The notes beneath the pieces are model-generated. The model was given only the letters and a program-made list of their open reading frames with translations. It was not told the DNA's origin and ran no database searches. 64,000 nucleotides of DNA from Streptomyces venezuelae. GTDB taxonomy: Bacteria; Actinomycetota; Actinomycetes; Streptomycetales; Streptomycetaceae. Location: contig NZ_CP029191.1 of assembly GCF_008642335.1 (NCBI RefSeq), positions 7,440,001 to 7,504,000 on the forward strand. The letters are read 5' to 3'. Below are positions 37,396 to 47,071 of this stretch, piece after piece. The stretch's first letter is position 1; every line of letters starts with the position of its first letter. Position numbers and translations under genes: made by a program.

Positions 37396-37658
37396 TCGGC
37401 GAACGAGTGTTTGGTGTGTTCTTCCAGTCGCAGTGCTCTGACGGGGGAGACCTGCGACTGGAACAGTGCTTGGGCAGCGCTCACATGCGTGAGTGGTCCG
37501 CCGACTGGCACGCCTACAAGTGGGCCCTGGCGGAGCGTGATCTGTACGGCGAGCCGGAGTGGTTGCCGTGCTCCGAGGAGAGCGATGCGGGCTGGGGCCA
37601 CAAGGGCTTCGGAGGTGTGGCCACCGTGCTGGTGAAGCCGATCGAGGTGGGGCTGTGA
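37392..37658 (+). CDS. Hypothetical protein, 88 aa
   Basis: GTG start. Cys and Trp scattered (CSDGGDLRLEQCLGSAH, WSADWHAYKWALAERD). No family recognised. Overlaps both neighbours by 4 bases. Confidence 0.55.
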   Translation: MIGERVFGVFFQSQCSDGGDLRLEQCLGSAHMREWSADWHAYKWALAERDLYGEPEWLPCSEESDAGWGHKGFGGVATVLVKPIEVGL

Positions 37659-38062
37659 ATCAGATCCCTGACATGATCGCCTTCTACCGAGCGCGACTCG
37701 ACGAAGAGGCGGCGGTTGCCCGGAAGGCTCTCCGGATGAAGTTCGATCTCCCCTCGGACGCGCCGTGGGAGCGGGCTCGCCTGATGACCGAGCGCGGTAT
37801 GTATGTGTCGCCGCACGACAGGCACATGGGGGCTCAGAGTCCCGCCCGCACGCTGAAGCGCATCGAGGCGGAGCGGCGGCTGCTCGATGAGATCTTTGCC
37901 TACGAGGCGAAGATCGACGGTGAGTGGGGATGTGGCTGTGATGCCGAGCGGATCGCAGCCGGGCTCTGTCCCGACGTCGGCGAGGACGGCATTCGGGCGC
38001 TGCGCTTGAAGGTCGAAGTCTTCGACGATCACCCGGACTTCCAGGAGTCGTGGCGGCCGTGA
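37655..38062 (+). CDS. DUF6221-like protein, 135 aa
   Basis: The start MIAFYRARLDEEAAVARKAL and the end DDHPDFQESWRP are the two signatures I associate with DUF6221, a family found on Streptomyces mobile elements and chromosomes. Function unknown. GTG start in the previous stop. Confidence 0.65.
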   Translation: MNQIPDMIAFYRARLDEEAAVARKALRMKFDLPSDAPWERARLMTERGMYVSPHDRHMGAQSPARTLKRIEAERRLLDEIFAYEAKIDGEWGCGCDAERIAAGLCPDVGEDGIRALRLKVEVFDDHPDFQESWRP

Positions 38063-38256
38063 AGCTCGCCGACACCGAAGCCGCCTGCCTGTACTGGGGC
38101 TGCTCGCGTCGCTACCTCTTCAAGCTGGCCGACCGGGGCGAGCTGGTCCGCTACGGCACCGTGAAGCGCCGTCTGTGGGACCTGGAGGCCATGCCGCCGC
38201 GGGCCCCTGGCGCACCGCTGCCGAAGCCTCCCTCACGCGTCCAGGAAGCGAGGTGA
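38059..38256 (+). CDS. Excisionase/MerR-like DNA-binding protein, 65 aa
   Basis: AACLYWGCSRRYLFKLADRG and ELVRYGTVKRRLWDLEAM look like a winged helix-turn-helix, with the helix pair and a final Trp-Asp as in excisionase-type proteins. GTG at 38050 is an alternative start. A regulator or directionality factor; no integrase is visible to pair it with. Confidence 0.6.
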   Translation: MKLADTEAACLYWGCSRRYLFKLADRGELVRYGTVKRRLWDLEAMPPRAPGAPLPKPPSRVQEAR

Positions 38257-38288
38257 TTGCATTGCAGCGTTTGCACGTGCACTATTGA

Positions 38289-39671
<1,383 letters not shown>

Positions 39672-39702
39672 TCTGCTTCGCTTGTGCTACCTGATCCACC
39701 CT

Positions 39703-39748
39703 CACCGGCACGGTGTGCCCCCACCCATGGAGGTGCGCCGTGCCGGTG
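39703..39748 (+). terminator. 11-bp hairpin
   Basis: CACCGGCACGG (39703-39713) pairs with CCGTGCCGGTG (39738-39748) across 24 bases that include the ribosome site of the HNH gene, so it may act as an RNA switch on that start rather than a terminator. Confidence 0.45.
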
Positions 39749-40036
39749 GCCAGGTGTGCCGGTCGCAGTGGTGCGCGATGGCGTGCTGCCGTGGCACAGC
39801 TCAAGCGTGAGTCAGTGCCGATCTGTCACCTGTGTGGTCGCGACATCGACATGGCACTGCACTACCTCGACCCGTGGTCATGGCAGGCCGATCACGACCC
39901 GTCGATCGCCGTACTGCTCGCGCGCGGTGATGATCCCGATGATGTGCAGTGGCTCAGGCCCTCGCACCGTCGGTGCAACATCAGCAAGGGCAACCGCGAC
40001 GCCCGGCGGCCGGTGATCTCATCGCGTCAGTGGTAA
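39740..40036 (+). CDS. HNH endonuclease, 98 aa
   Basis: ICHLCGRDIDMALHYLDPW, then WQADHDPSIAV (HNH His-Asp region) and LRPSHRRCNISKGNRD complete the zinc/HNH core. GGAGGTG precedes GTG 39740. In many phages an HNH protein near the structural genes helps the terminase cut DNA; here the terminase is 9 kb away, so this is only possible. Confidence 0.78.
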   Translation: MPVARCAGRSGARWRAAVAQLKRESVPICHLCGRDIDMALHYLDPWSWQADHDPSIAVLLARGDDPDDVQWLRPSHRRCNISKGNRDARRPVISSRQW

Positions 40037-40589
40037 GCGATCTTCGCCGTGCCTGTATGGATCATGGCCTCAGCCTGCATAGATCTATACAGCGACGCCA
40101 TGCGGCGTGATCTTCGGCGCCCTGAATGACCCTATGCAGGGCGGGCGTTGTGATCGCCGAGGGGAGTGAGCGGCAATGGATCACCCCGCGTTTGCAGTAC
40201 CGTTTGCTGGTTTGCATAGGGGGGCGGGGATCTTCCGTACGAGATCGCCAAGGTGACCTGCTCCGCCCCTGTGTCCGCTAAAACCCTCTACGCGATCTAG
40301 GGGCAAACCCGCATGTCAGAGGCCTGATCATTTGCAATTGACCTGATGCCTCGTCAAGTGACGAGTGATCGCTGACGAAGTTGCAGGTCAGCGCTTGATC
40401 GATTCGGCGCTCTGCTTGCGGTCAGGGGTAGATCAATACGTGTCGAGGCGCCCTGCAAATTTGCTTGCTGCGGATCAAGGGCCAGACCTGAGTGGTCGTC
40501 AGGTCAAACCGAGCGCTTGATCGTCGGCGTCGGCCCTGCCTGAATACCCCGCTGAATATCGATCTTCTGCATCTATTCATTCAGCGGGG
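40037..40589 (+). promoter_or_regulatory. 550-base regulatory gap before the virion genes
   Basis: No gene. AT content is higher than around it. Palindromes: ATAGATCTAT (40079-40088; shared with 19707), CTCGTCA-AG-TGACGAG (40350-40365), GCAAATTTGC (40455-40464). Direct repeat: AGGTCA followed by GCGCTTGATCG at 40385-40401 and at 40501-40523. TTTGCA recurs several times. Likely holds late promoters, operators or a packaging site; I cannot tell which. No confident -10/-35 pair found. Confidence 0.5.
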
Positions 40590-40595
40590 GTGACC

Positions 40596-40874
40596 ATGGC
40601 CGTCGCCCCTATCTGGGAGAAGGACCCCGACGCCGCGTTGGATTGGGTGTGGGACTGGTCGGAGTGGCTTGCCTCCGGCGAAACGATCGTGACGAGCGCC
40701 TTCACCGTCAGCGCCGGGCTCGACCTGGACAGCCATAGCTTCAACAGCAACTCGGCAACGGCCTGGCTGAGTGGAGGCACCCCGGGCACTCCGTATCTGG
40801 TCTCCAACCGGATCACGACGTCCGAGGACCGCACCGACGAACGGTCGATCACCATCAGGGTGAAGAACAGATGA
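40596..40874 (+). CDS. Fibre/tail adaptor-like protein, 92 aa
   Basis: DPDAALDWVWDWSEWLASGE, ATAWLSGGTPGTPYLVSN and EDRTDERSITIRVKNR match a small phage virion family (fibre-tail adaptor, gp77-like, by memory). ATG 40596 follows CAGCGGGGG. First gene of the structural block, after the regulatory gap. Confidence 0.7.
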   Translation: MAVAPIWEKDPDAALDWVWDWSEWLASGETIVTSAFTVSAGLDLDSHSFNSNSATAWLSGGTPGTPYLVSNRITTSEDRTDERSITIRVKNR

Positions 40875-41356
40875 CCTTGCACGTGGTCATCGGCCCGCCC
40901 GCCGCAGGCAAGTCCACGTGGGTCAACGACCGCGCGAAGCCCGGCGACATCGTCGTCGACTATGACCGGATCGCAAACGCCCTGACGTCGATCCACGCCG
41001 AGCCGCATGGCCACAGGCGCCCGCACGCGACCGTCGCCTTCCGTGCCCGCGAGGCCGCCATCACGGAGGCGCTGCGCCACGTGAAGGACCACGACGTCTA
41101 CATCATCCACTCGGTGCCGAAACCGCAGGCGATGACCCGCTACGAGAAGCACGGCGCAGAGATCGTCGTCCTCGATCCGGGCCGCGACGTCGTCGAGGCG
41201 CGCTGCCGTGCGGAACGCCCCGAGAACTACATGGACGGCGTGAAGCGCTGGTACCGCTCCGGCCTGCGTCCCCGTCCCGCGCCGCGTCAGGCGCCTGCCA
41301 ACGACACGGCGCCGCAGGGCGCACCGCGGCCGGCCGCCGGGTCCCGCGTCTGGTGA
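40871..41356 (+). CDS. P-loop kinase/ATPase-like protein, 161 aa
   Basis: GPPAAGKST (residues 8-16) is a Walker A loop; IVVDYDRIAN is the Asp strand next to it. The middle (EARCRAERPENY) has Arg residues expected in a lid. Resembles small polynucleotide-kinase-like proteins; substrate unknown. Pro/Ala tail. Coupled by 4-base overlap to the adaptor-like gene, unusual company for an ATPase. Confidence 0.65.
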   Translation: MTLHVVIGPPAAGKSTWVNDRAKPGDIVVDYDRIANALTSIHAEPHGHRRPHATVAFRAREAAITEALRHVKDHDVYIIHSVPKPQAMTRYEKHGAEIVVLDPGRDVVEARCRAERPENYMDGVKRWYRSGLRPRPAPRQAPANDTAPQGAPRPAAGSRVW

Positions 41357-41366
41357 AGGGGGACTC

Positions 41367-41780
41367 ATGGCCGTCCAGCTCTCGACTGCCGTGCAGAACG
41401 CCATGTGCAACGCCGCGGTCGACCACCTCGACAGCGGAGGCTCCAACGGCACGATCAAGATCTACAGCGGCACCCAGCCCGCCAATGCCAACAGCGCCAT
41501 CACGGGCACGCTGCTGGCGACCTTCACGCTGGATCTTCCGGCCTTCGGGTCCGCGTCGTCCGGCGTGGCGACGCTCAGCGCCGTGCCCCTGTCGACCGTC
41601 GGGCTGGCCGCGGGGACCGCGACGCACTTCAGGGCCGCGACGTCCGCGAGCGGCACGGCCTTCGACGGCAGCGTCACGGTGACCGCGGGCGGCGGACAGA
41701 TCGAACTCAATACGACCACGGTGTCCGTCGGCGTCTCGCTGGAGATCACCGCAGGCACCTTCACCCAACCGGCTGCGTGA
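41367..41780 (+). CDS. Structural protein, 137 aa
   Basis: Beta-rich, Ala/Thr/Ser-rich, no Lys-rich or Cys motif, as in small virion or fibre proteins (NAAVDHLDSGGSNGTIKIYS). GAAGGGGG precedes the ATG. Role in the particle unknown. Confidence 0.6.
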   Translation: MAVQLSTAVQNAMCNAAVDHLDSGGSNGTIKIYSGTQPANANSAITGTLLATFTLDLPAFGSASSGVATLSAVPLSTVGLAAGTATHFRAATSASGTAFDGSVTVTAGGGQIELNTTTVSVGVSLEITAGTFTQPAA

Positions 41781-41789
41781 GGGGGCGAC

Positions 41790-42092
41790 GTGACCTTGCA
41801 CCTGTCAGGTGAGCAGCGCTGGTCGTGCCCCAACTGCACGACGGAGGCCGTGACGCACGGCGAGCCGAACCGCTTCCACAACTGCCCTGGCCTGAAGGGG
41901 CTCACGGCCCCCCTCGTGCTGGACGGCACGCGCTGCAAGGTCGAGGCGGTGGAGCGCGAGGACTACGTCGGCGACGAGGACGTACGGCTGGACGGCGAAG
42001 GCCGCCCCGTCATATCCGTGGTGACGACCCGTGACGAGGGACAGGACTGCGTCGCCTTTGCAGCGACCGCACATGCGAAGGGTGACGAGTAA
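41790..42092 (+). CDS. Zinc-motif protein in the virion block, 100 aa
   Basis: WSCPNCTTEAVTHGEPNRFH then CPGL, two Cys and His residues: one metal site. The rest is acidic and beta-rich. GTG start after GAGGGGGC. Its place among fibre genes suggests a virion or assembly role. Confidence 0.55.
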   Translation: MTLHLSGEQRWSCPNCTTEAVTHGEPNRFHNCPGLKGLTAPLVLDGTRCKVEAVEREDYVGDEDVRLDGEGRPVISVVTTRDEGQDCVAFAATAHAKGDE

Positions 42093-42574
42093 TGGCATGG
42101 TCAGCAAGCGCGATCTTCCGCGAGTGGGTGGCCGGGCCCATGCTCCAGTCGGCGGGCACCAGCTTCACCGGGCTCGACTCCGACACGGTCAAGGTCAGTC
42201 TCCACAACAACTCGATCACTCCGGACAAGGATGCCGCCGTCGGCAGCACTGGCTTCAACACGGGTCAGTGGTCGACGACCAATGAGGTGGTGGACGCCAC
42301 GAACTGGGCCAGCGGCGGGCGCACGCTGGCATCGAAGACCTTCACAACCCCCAGCACGGGCGTTGCCATGTTCGACGCGGCGGACCTCGCGGGCGGCGGG
42401 CCAGTCACTCTTGCGAACGTCTATGGTTGTTTCGTCTACGACGACACGATCACCGGTGGCACCGTTGCTGACCAGGGTGTTTGCTACAATTACTTCGGCG
42501 GATCACAGAGCGTGACCGCTGGGACATTCACGATCGTTTTCAATAGCAACGGCATTGCCAGGTTCACGGTCTAG
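42092..42574 (+). CDS. Structural protein, 160 aa
   Basis: A Gly/Thr/Ser-rich beta protein (VKVSLHNNSITPDKDAAVGS), typical of virion decoration or fibre proteins. TAATG junction. The last 150 bases are lower in GC. Unknown exact role. Confidence 0.6.
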   Translation: MAWSASAIFREWVAGPMLQSAGTSFTGLDSDTVKVSLHNNSITPDKDAAVGSTGFNTGQWSTTNEVVDATNWASGGRTLASKTFTTPSTGVAMFDAADLAGGGPVTLANVYGCFVYDDTITGGTVADQGVCYNYFGGSQSVTAGTFTIVFNSNGIARFTV

Positions 42575-42577
42575 GTC

Positions 42578-42967
42578 ATGGCGGATAGTCAGGTCGCCAT
42601 AACGGCCGGTTCCGGCACCAACATCGACACCTACGCCGTCAGCGGCGGCGACCACCAACAGGTCGTCCGCGAGGCGCGCGCCACGGCCGCCGCCTCCATC
42701 AACACCTGGACGCCGTCGACCACCGCGAGCACCAGTCAGATCGCCGCCGACGCCTCCCGCGTCATGCTGCTGATCACCAACGCCAGCAACGTGCGCGTCT
42801 ACCTGCGCTTCGACTCCACGGCGCCGACGTCGGCCACGCACCACTGGTACCTGGACGCCGGAGACCGCTGGGAGGTGCCCATGCAGCTGACCACCCTGGC
42901 TGTGTCGATGCTCGGTGCGTCGACCGGCACCGGCACCGTGAACTCCCTGCTGGCGACGGCGAGCTGA
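42578..42967 (+). CDS. Structural protein, 129 aa
   Basis: Beta-rich, with VMLLITNASNVRVYLRFD and HHWYLDAGDRWEV, resembling small phage fibre/attachment proteins. Follows the previous gene with 3 bases between. Ribosome site weak. Confidence 0.6.
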   Translation: MADSQVAITAGSGTNIDTYAVSGGDHQQVVREARATAAASINTWTPSTTASTSQIAADASRVMLLITNASNVRVYLRFDSTAPTSATHHWYLDAGDRWEVPMQLTTLAVSMLGASTGTGTVNSLLATAS

Positions 42968-42971
42968 TCGC

Positions 42972-44732
42972 ATGCCTCTCGCAGAGCGCCAGGCATACCA
43001 GGTCCCCGATTTCTGGACCGTCTTCGGCCACTCGTACATGCAGTACGCGTTCGGCACCTTCTACCAGACGGGCCGCGCGGACTCCCTGCTGCGTGCCTCC
43101 TTCGACATTGAGCACGCCAACTGGCAGAACTTCTCGGTCAACGGCGCCCGCGCCTTCACCGAGGGCGCCAGCACCGGAGGCTTCGGCCGCTTCCTGAACC
43201 GGGTCAAGCGCCCGCAGCGCGGCGGCCCGTACGTCGCCGACGGCGGCACGCTGCTGCTCGACTACGGCATCAACGACATCGGCCTGCTGGGCAATACGAC
43301 GCAGCTGCGGACCGGCTTCATCCACGCCATGCGCACGATGATCTCCCGTTGGCGTGCGAGCGTGATCTACGAGAACGGCTTCCAGGTCGGTACGCGCACC
43401 TCCTACGGCGCGGGCTTCGCCTCTGTCGCGGCGGTGGGGTACACCTCGGGCGACTCGGCACACTGGTGCACGTCGACCACCAACGCGAACTTCACGCTGA
43501 CGCTGCCCAGCGACTACAACGGGGAGCCGGTGGGCATCGGCCTGGTCGGCGCGTCCGGCACGTCGGGCGGTGTCGTCACCTGGGGTGGCACGGCCGGAGT
43601 GACCGGGACCACGTCGGTGTCGGACATCATGCCGACAGCGGCGGCCACCCACTGTCCGGTGACCAAGCGGATCACCAATCTGACGGCTTCGAACGCAGGT
43701 CAGACGATCACCGGTACCGTCAACACCCTGGATTCCGGCGGCGCGGTCATGCTCGACTGCTGGTGGCTCGAAGCCAAGGTGCCGCCGCCCGTGATCGTCT
43801 GCAACATCGCCAAGCTGACGGCCGCCGGATACACCGGCAACTACGCCGGGTGGTCCGGCACCGAGTCGAGCCGTGACGCCGACGTGGACGCATGGAACGC
43901 CGACCTGCGCACCCTGGTCGCCGAGTTCGACTCGATGGTGCAGCTCGCCGACCTGGACGCCGTGATCGGCAAGGACGCCACGGCTCTTTTCACGGACGGC
44001 CTGCACCCGAACGAGAAGGGCGCGGCGGAGATCGTCGACGCGATACGCGACGCGGTGAAGCGGATCACGCCGACCTCGCCGTCCCCGACGATGAACGTGA
44101 ACCCGTCGGCGCCCCGGGCGGGCCCGTCGCTGCGTCCGCACGTGAACGGCCTCTGGTACACGGCTGATCACGTGGGCACGCTGCTCACGGTGACCCCGGC
44201 GGCAGGCGATATGTGGGCCATCCCGGTCTGGGTGACGCAAGGCAGGGAGTTCTGGAACCGCCTCGCCACTCGCACGGGCAGCACAGCCGGGGCGACGAAC
44301 ACGACGCAGATCCGGTGGGGTCTGTATGACGACGTCGGGTGGAGCGGGTACCCGTGCGAGCTGGTCAATGAGGCCACCGCAGCGGGCGTGCTGAGTCTGT
44401 CGACGTCGGCCAACACCATCAGCATGAGTCCGACGTCCGGCACCGGCTCGATCACGTGGGTGCTCGATCCCGGGCTGTACTGGCTGGCCATCAAGTACAC
44501 GGCGGTGCGCACCACGCCGCAGTCCATCACCTCTCTCCAGGGCCCCAACAGCGTGATGTCGAATTTGACCACGGGGGCTGACATCTTCGCGGCGGCCACG
44601 AACTATCCCAACGGGTACAAGCTCACGGGGCAGGGCACGGGCGCCTTCCCTGGGACCTTCCCCAGCGGCGCGGTGGCGACGGCGTCCGCCCCGTACATCG
44701 GCGTGCAGGCGTTCATTCAGCCGACCAACTAG
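42972..44732 (+). CDS. SGNH-hydrolase (GDSL-type) virion protein
   Basis: An esterase-like domain fills residues ~10-370: block I FGHSYMQ with Ser 21 (GHS instead of GDS), block III DYGIND with N101, block V DGLHPN with D342 and H345. The catalytic Ser, Asn, Asp and His are present. The C-terminal ~200 residues are beta-rich and probably bind the particle or host. Phage fibre SGNH enzymes remove acyl groups from surface glycans. 586 residues. Confidence 0.75.
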   Translation: MPLAERQAYQVPDFWTVFGHSYMQYAFGTFYQTGRADSLLRASFDIEHANWQNFSVNGARAFTEGASTGGFGRFLNRVKRPQRGGPYVADGGTLLLDYGINDIGLLGNTTQLRTGFIHAMRTMISRWRASVIYENGFQVGTRTSYGAGFASVAAVGYTSGDSAHWCTSTTNANFTLTLPSDYNGEPVGIGLVGASGTSGGVVTWGGTAGVTGTTSVSDIMPTAAATHCPVTKRITNLTASNAGQTITGTVNTLDSGGAVMLDCWWLEAKVPPPVIVCNIAKLTAAGYTGNYAGWSGTESSRDADVDAWNADLRTLVAEFDSMVQLADLDAVIGKDATALFTDGLHPNEKGAAEIVDAIRDAVKRITPTSPSPTMNVNPSAPRAGPSLRPHVNGLWYTADHVGTLLTVTPAAGDMWAIPVWVTQGREFWNRLATRTGSTAGATNTTQIRWGLYDDVGWSGYPCELVNEATAAGVLSLSTSANTISMSPTSGTGSITWVLDPGLYWLAIKYTAVRTTPQSITSLQGPNSVMSNLTTGADIFAAATNYPNGYKLTGQGTGAFPGTFPSGAVATASAPYIGVQAFIQPTN

Positions 44733-44744
44733 GGGGCGACCCCC

Positions 44745-45692
44745 GTGTCCCTCCTGCTTCTGCTCCGTTCCCAGACTGCCGCCACGAACGCGGCAGCCGA
44801 GTCGACGACCGCAGCGGGCAGCGCCGGGGCGGTGCTCGCGGACGCGGGCGCCGCAGCCGCAGCGGCGACAGCGACCGGTGCAGCGAATGACGCTACGGCG
44901 GACGTTCAGGCATCCGCGGGTACGGCGACGGCCACCGGCACGGTCAGCGATCCGGCGCCGGACATCCAGGCCACCAGCGGGGCAGGCACGGGCACCGCCA
45001 CAGCAGGCGACGTGTCGCCCGCGGCCACGGCTGCGGCCGAAGCGGTGGCCGGAGCGGGCAGCGCTCCTGACCCAACGGGCAGCGGTGGCGCCACGGCAGA
45101 CGTCACGGCGGTCGCGGGCACGGCGTACGACGCCACGGTCAGCACGACGTCGAACGTCACCGCGGATGCTGGCGCGGCGACGGCAACGGGCACGGCGCAT
45201 GCGTCAGCCGCCGATCTGGCGGCGTCCGCCGAGGCGTCGTCGGCCGCCGGAGCTGCAAACGCCGTTGCGCCGGACATGGCGCCCGGGGCGAACGGCACGG
45301 TCGCGACGGGCCTCGCGTCGGACCCGGTGGCGCAGGCGGATGTGCCTGCTGGCGCGACGGCGGGTACCGGGTCGGCCCTGGACGTGACCGCGGCCGGCTC
45401 GGGGCTGCCTTACGCTGCAGTCGCAGCCGGTACGGCCGGTGACGTGCTGGCGGACCTGGCGGCACCTGCTGGTGCGGCGACGGCCGCAGGCACGGCCCCC
45501 GACGCCACGGTGCAGTCCATGAGCGCCGTCGAGGCGCCTGCAGGGGTGGCTGCCGCGACGGGCTCGGTGGACGACGTCTTCATCGGTCTCATGGCCGCTG
45601 CCGGATTCGGAAGCGGCACCGGTGAGGCGTTTCAGCCCCCTGCCGTCCAGCTCATGACCGCGCTGCGGCTGCGCGTGGTGCCGAACCCGTAG
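44745..45692 (+). CDS. Ala/Thr/Gly-repeat virion protein, 315 aa
   Basis: Almost the whole chain is a repeat of about 20 residues built on AxAGxATATGTAxDAT. No Cys. It begins MSLLLLLRSQ, which may be an anchor. Similar repeats make up the first half of the protein at 47072. Such repeats suit extended fibres. GTG start after AGGGGGCG. Confidence 0.65.
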   Translation: MSLLLLLRSQTAATNAAAESTTAAGSAGAVLADAGAAAAAATATGAANDATADVQASAGTATATGTVSDPAPDIQATSGAGTGTATAGDVSPAATAAAEAVAGAGSAPDPTGSGGATADVTAVAGTAYDATVSTTSNVTADAGAATATGTAHASAADLAASAEASSAAGAANAVAPDMAPGANGTVATGLASDPVAQADVPAGATAGTGSALDVTAAGSGLPYAAVAAGTAGDVLADLAAPAGAATAAGTAPDATVQSMSAVEAPAGVAAATGSVDDVFIGLMAAAGFGSGTGEAFQPPAVQLMTALRLRVVPNP

Positions 45693-45700
45693 GAGGTCTC

Positions 45701-45982
45701 ATGGCAGCGCTCGCGACCACGCGGTACCCGCTGATGTGGCTGAACGGCGAGAGTGACCGCGTCGCCCTGTACGCCCTGCGTGACGTCAGCGCGGGTGATC
45801 TGTGCGATCTCGCGCAGGAGTTCACCGTGCTGAAGAGGGCGGTGATCATGGGGACGACGGTGGCTGCCGCTACGAGCGCCACGGTGGGCACGGGCGCCGA
45901 CGCCACCAAGGTCACGATCCCTGCGGGCGCGTCCCGCGACGCGGGCTACCTGCTCGTCTACGGCGCCGCCGGACCTGCCTGA
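45701..45982 (+). CDS. Structural protein, 93 aa
   Basis: Ribosome site AGGAGG before the ATG. Beta-rich end (TVAAATSATVGTGADATKVT). TGATG junction to the next gene. Likely small virion protein. Confidence 0.55.
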   Translation: MAALATTRYPLMWLNGESDRVALYALRDVSAGDLCDLAQEFTVLKRAVIMGTTVAAATSATVGTGADATKVTIPAGASRDAGYLLVYGAAGPA

Positions 45983-46545
45983 TGCCGGGCAGCGACCGCT
46001 CCCTCTGGGGTCCGAACGTCGGCACGGCGGATGGCACCGACTTCGAGGGCGGTACGGCGGGCTGGTCGATCGGCACGCAGGCGTCCGCGATGGCGCAGAG
46101 CACGGAGCAGGCGCACCGGGGTACGCAGTCGCTCAAGTTCACGCGGAATGCCACAGCGGCCGGTGAGCTGGCGGTGACCAGCACGGTCTTCCCGGTCGCT
46201 GCATCCACCCCGTACGTCTTCCAGGGGTGGGTCTACACGGCGGTCGCCGCCGGGGTCATCAAAATCGACTTCGACTATTACCAGGCCAACGGCACCACCT
46301 ATGTGTCGAGCTTCGTCGACGCGGTGCCGGACACGGCATGCACGCAGAACGACTGGACGCGGCTTGGTCCCAGCAGCTTCACGACGCCCGCGCTGACCGG
46401 GTACGTCCGCGTGATTCCCGTCAGCGTCAGCGGCTTCGCCAACACCAACACGCTGTACCTGGACGACCTCTTCATGGGCCGCCTGCTCGTGCCGCGCGGC
46501 CAGCTCGTCATGCCGCAGGCCCTGATCCGGGGATCGACGCGATAG
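45982..46545 (+). CDS. Carbohydrate-binding-like virion protein, 187 aa
   Basis: LWGPNVGTADGTDFEGGTAG opening and Trp-containing beta strands (TPYVFQGWVYTAVAAGVIKI; TNTLYLDDLFMG at the end) resemble CBM4/9-like jelly rolls that grip sugars. In a tail region such a module could be part of a receptor-binding protein. No enzymatic motif. Confidence 0.6.
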   Translation: MPGSDRSLWGPNVGTADGTDFEGGTAGWSIGTQASAMAQSTEQAHRGTQSLKFTRNATAAGELAVTSTVFPVAASTPYVFQGWVYTAVAAGVIKIDFDYYQANGTTYVSSFVDAVPDTACTQNDWTRLGPSSFTTPALTGYVRVIPVSVSGFANTNTLYLDDLFMGRLLVPRGQLVMPQALIRGSTR

Positions 46546-46553
46546 GGGGGCCT

Positions 46554-47054
46554 GTGGCGCAGTACATCGCCTTCAACTGCGCGCTCGATGCGACGACCGG
46601 GGTGCTCGCAGGCACGTCGTACGCGGCGGGCGCCAAGGTCGCCATCCAGCTCGCACCGCCGTCCACGATCAGTCTGCGGGTCATCGAGTGGGGGGTCAGC
46701 TTCAACGGCTCCGCGGCGGGCACGCCGTCGGTGTGCACACTCGCGCAGGCGAGCGCCGCGTCCACCTGCTCCTCTGCCCATAGCACCAGCACGATCGTGC
46801 CCGTCGGCGACAACGCGAAGACATCCAGTCTGACGATGGGAACGACGTCGTCGGGCTACGGCAACGGGGCGATCACGACGAACACGACGGAGCGTGAGTT
46901 CGCCGCCGCCTTCGTCGGCCCCACGAGCCAGTACGAGAAGCAGTTCCCTTTGGGACGCGACTACATCGTGCTGCCGTCGAAGTTCCTGCAACTCCGGATC
47001 AACACTGCGGCCACGCTGACCGCCATCGCGTACATCGTCTTCGAGGAGTGCTGA
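46554..47054 (+). CDS. Structural protein, 166 aa
   Basis: Ser/Thr/Ala-rich beta protein (QLAPPSTISLRVIEWGVSF) with a C-terminal FPLGRDYIVLPSKFLQLRIN. Likely a head/tail fibre or decoration protein. GTG after AGGGGGGC. Confidence 0.6.
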   Translation: MAQYIAFNCALDATTGVLAGTSYAAGAKVAIQLAPPSTISLRVIEWGVSFNGSAAGTPSVCTLAQASAASTCSSAHSTSTIVPVGDNAKTSSLTMGTTSSGYGNGAITTNTTEREFAAAFVGPTSQYEKQFPLGRDYIVLPSKFLQLRINTAATLTAIAYIVFEEC

Positions 47055-47071
47055 GCCGGGGGCGGTGACTC

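Noticed and set aside
42774..45200. Long minus-strand frame (808 codons) opposite the SGNH and repeat genes
   Set aside because: Arg/Gly-rich and patternless, a typical shadow of GC-rich coding DNA; no ribosome site.
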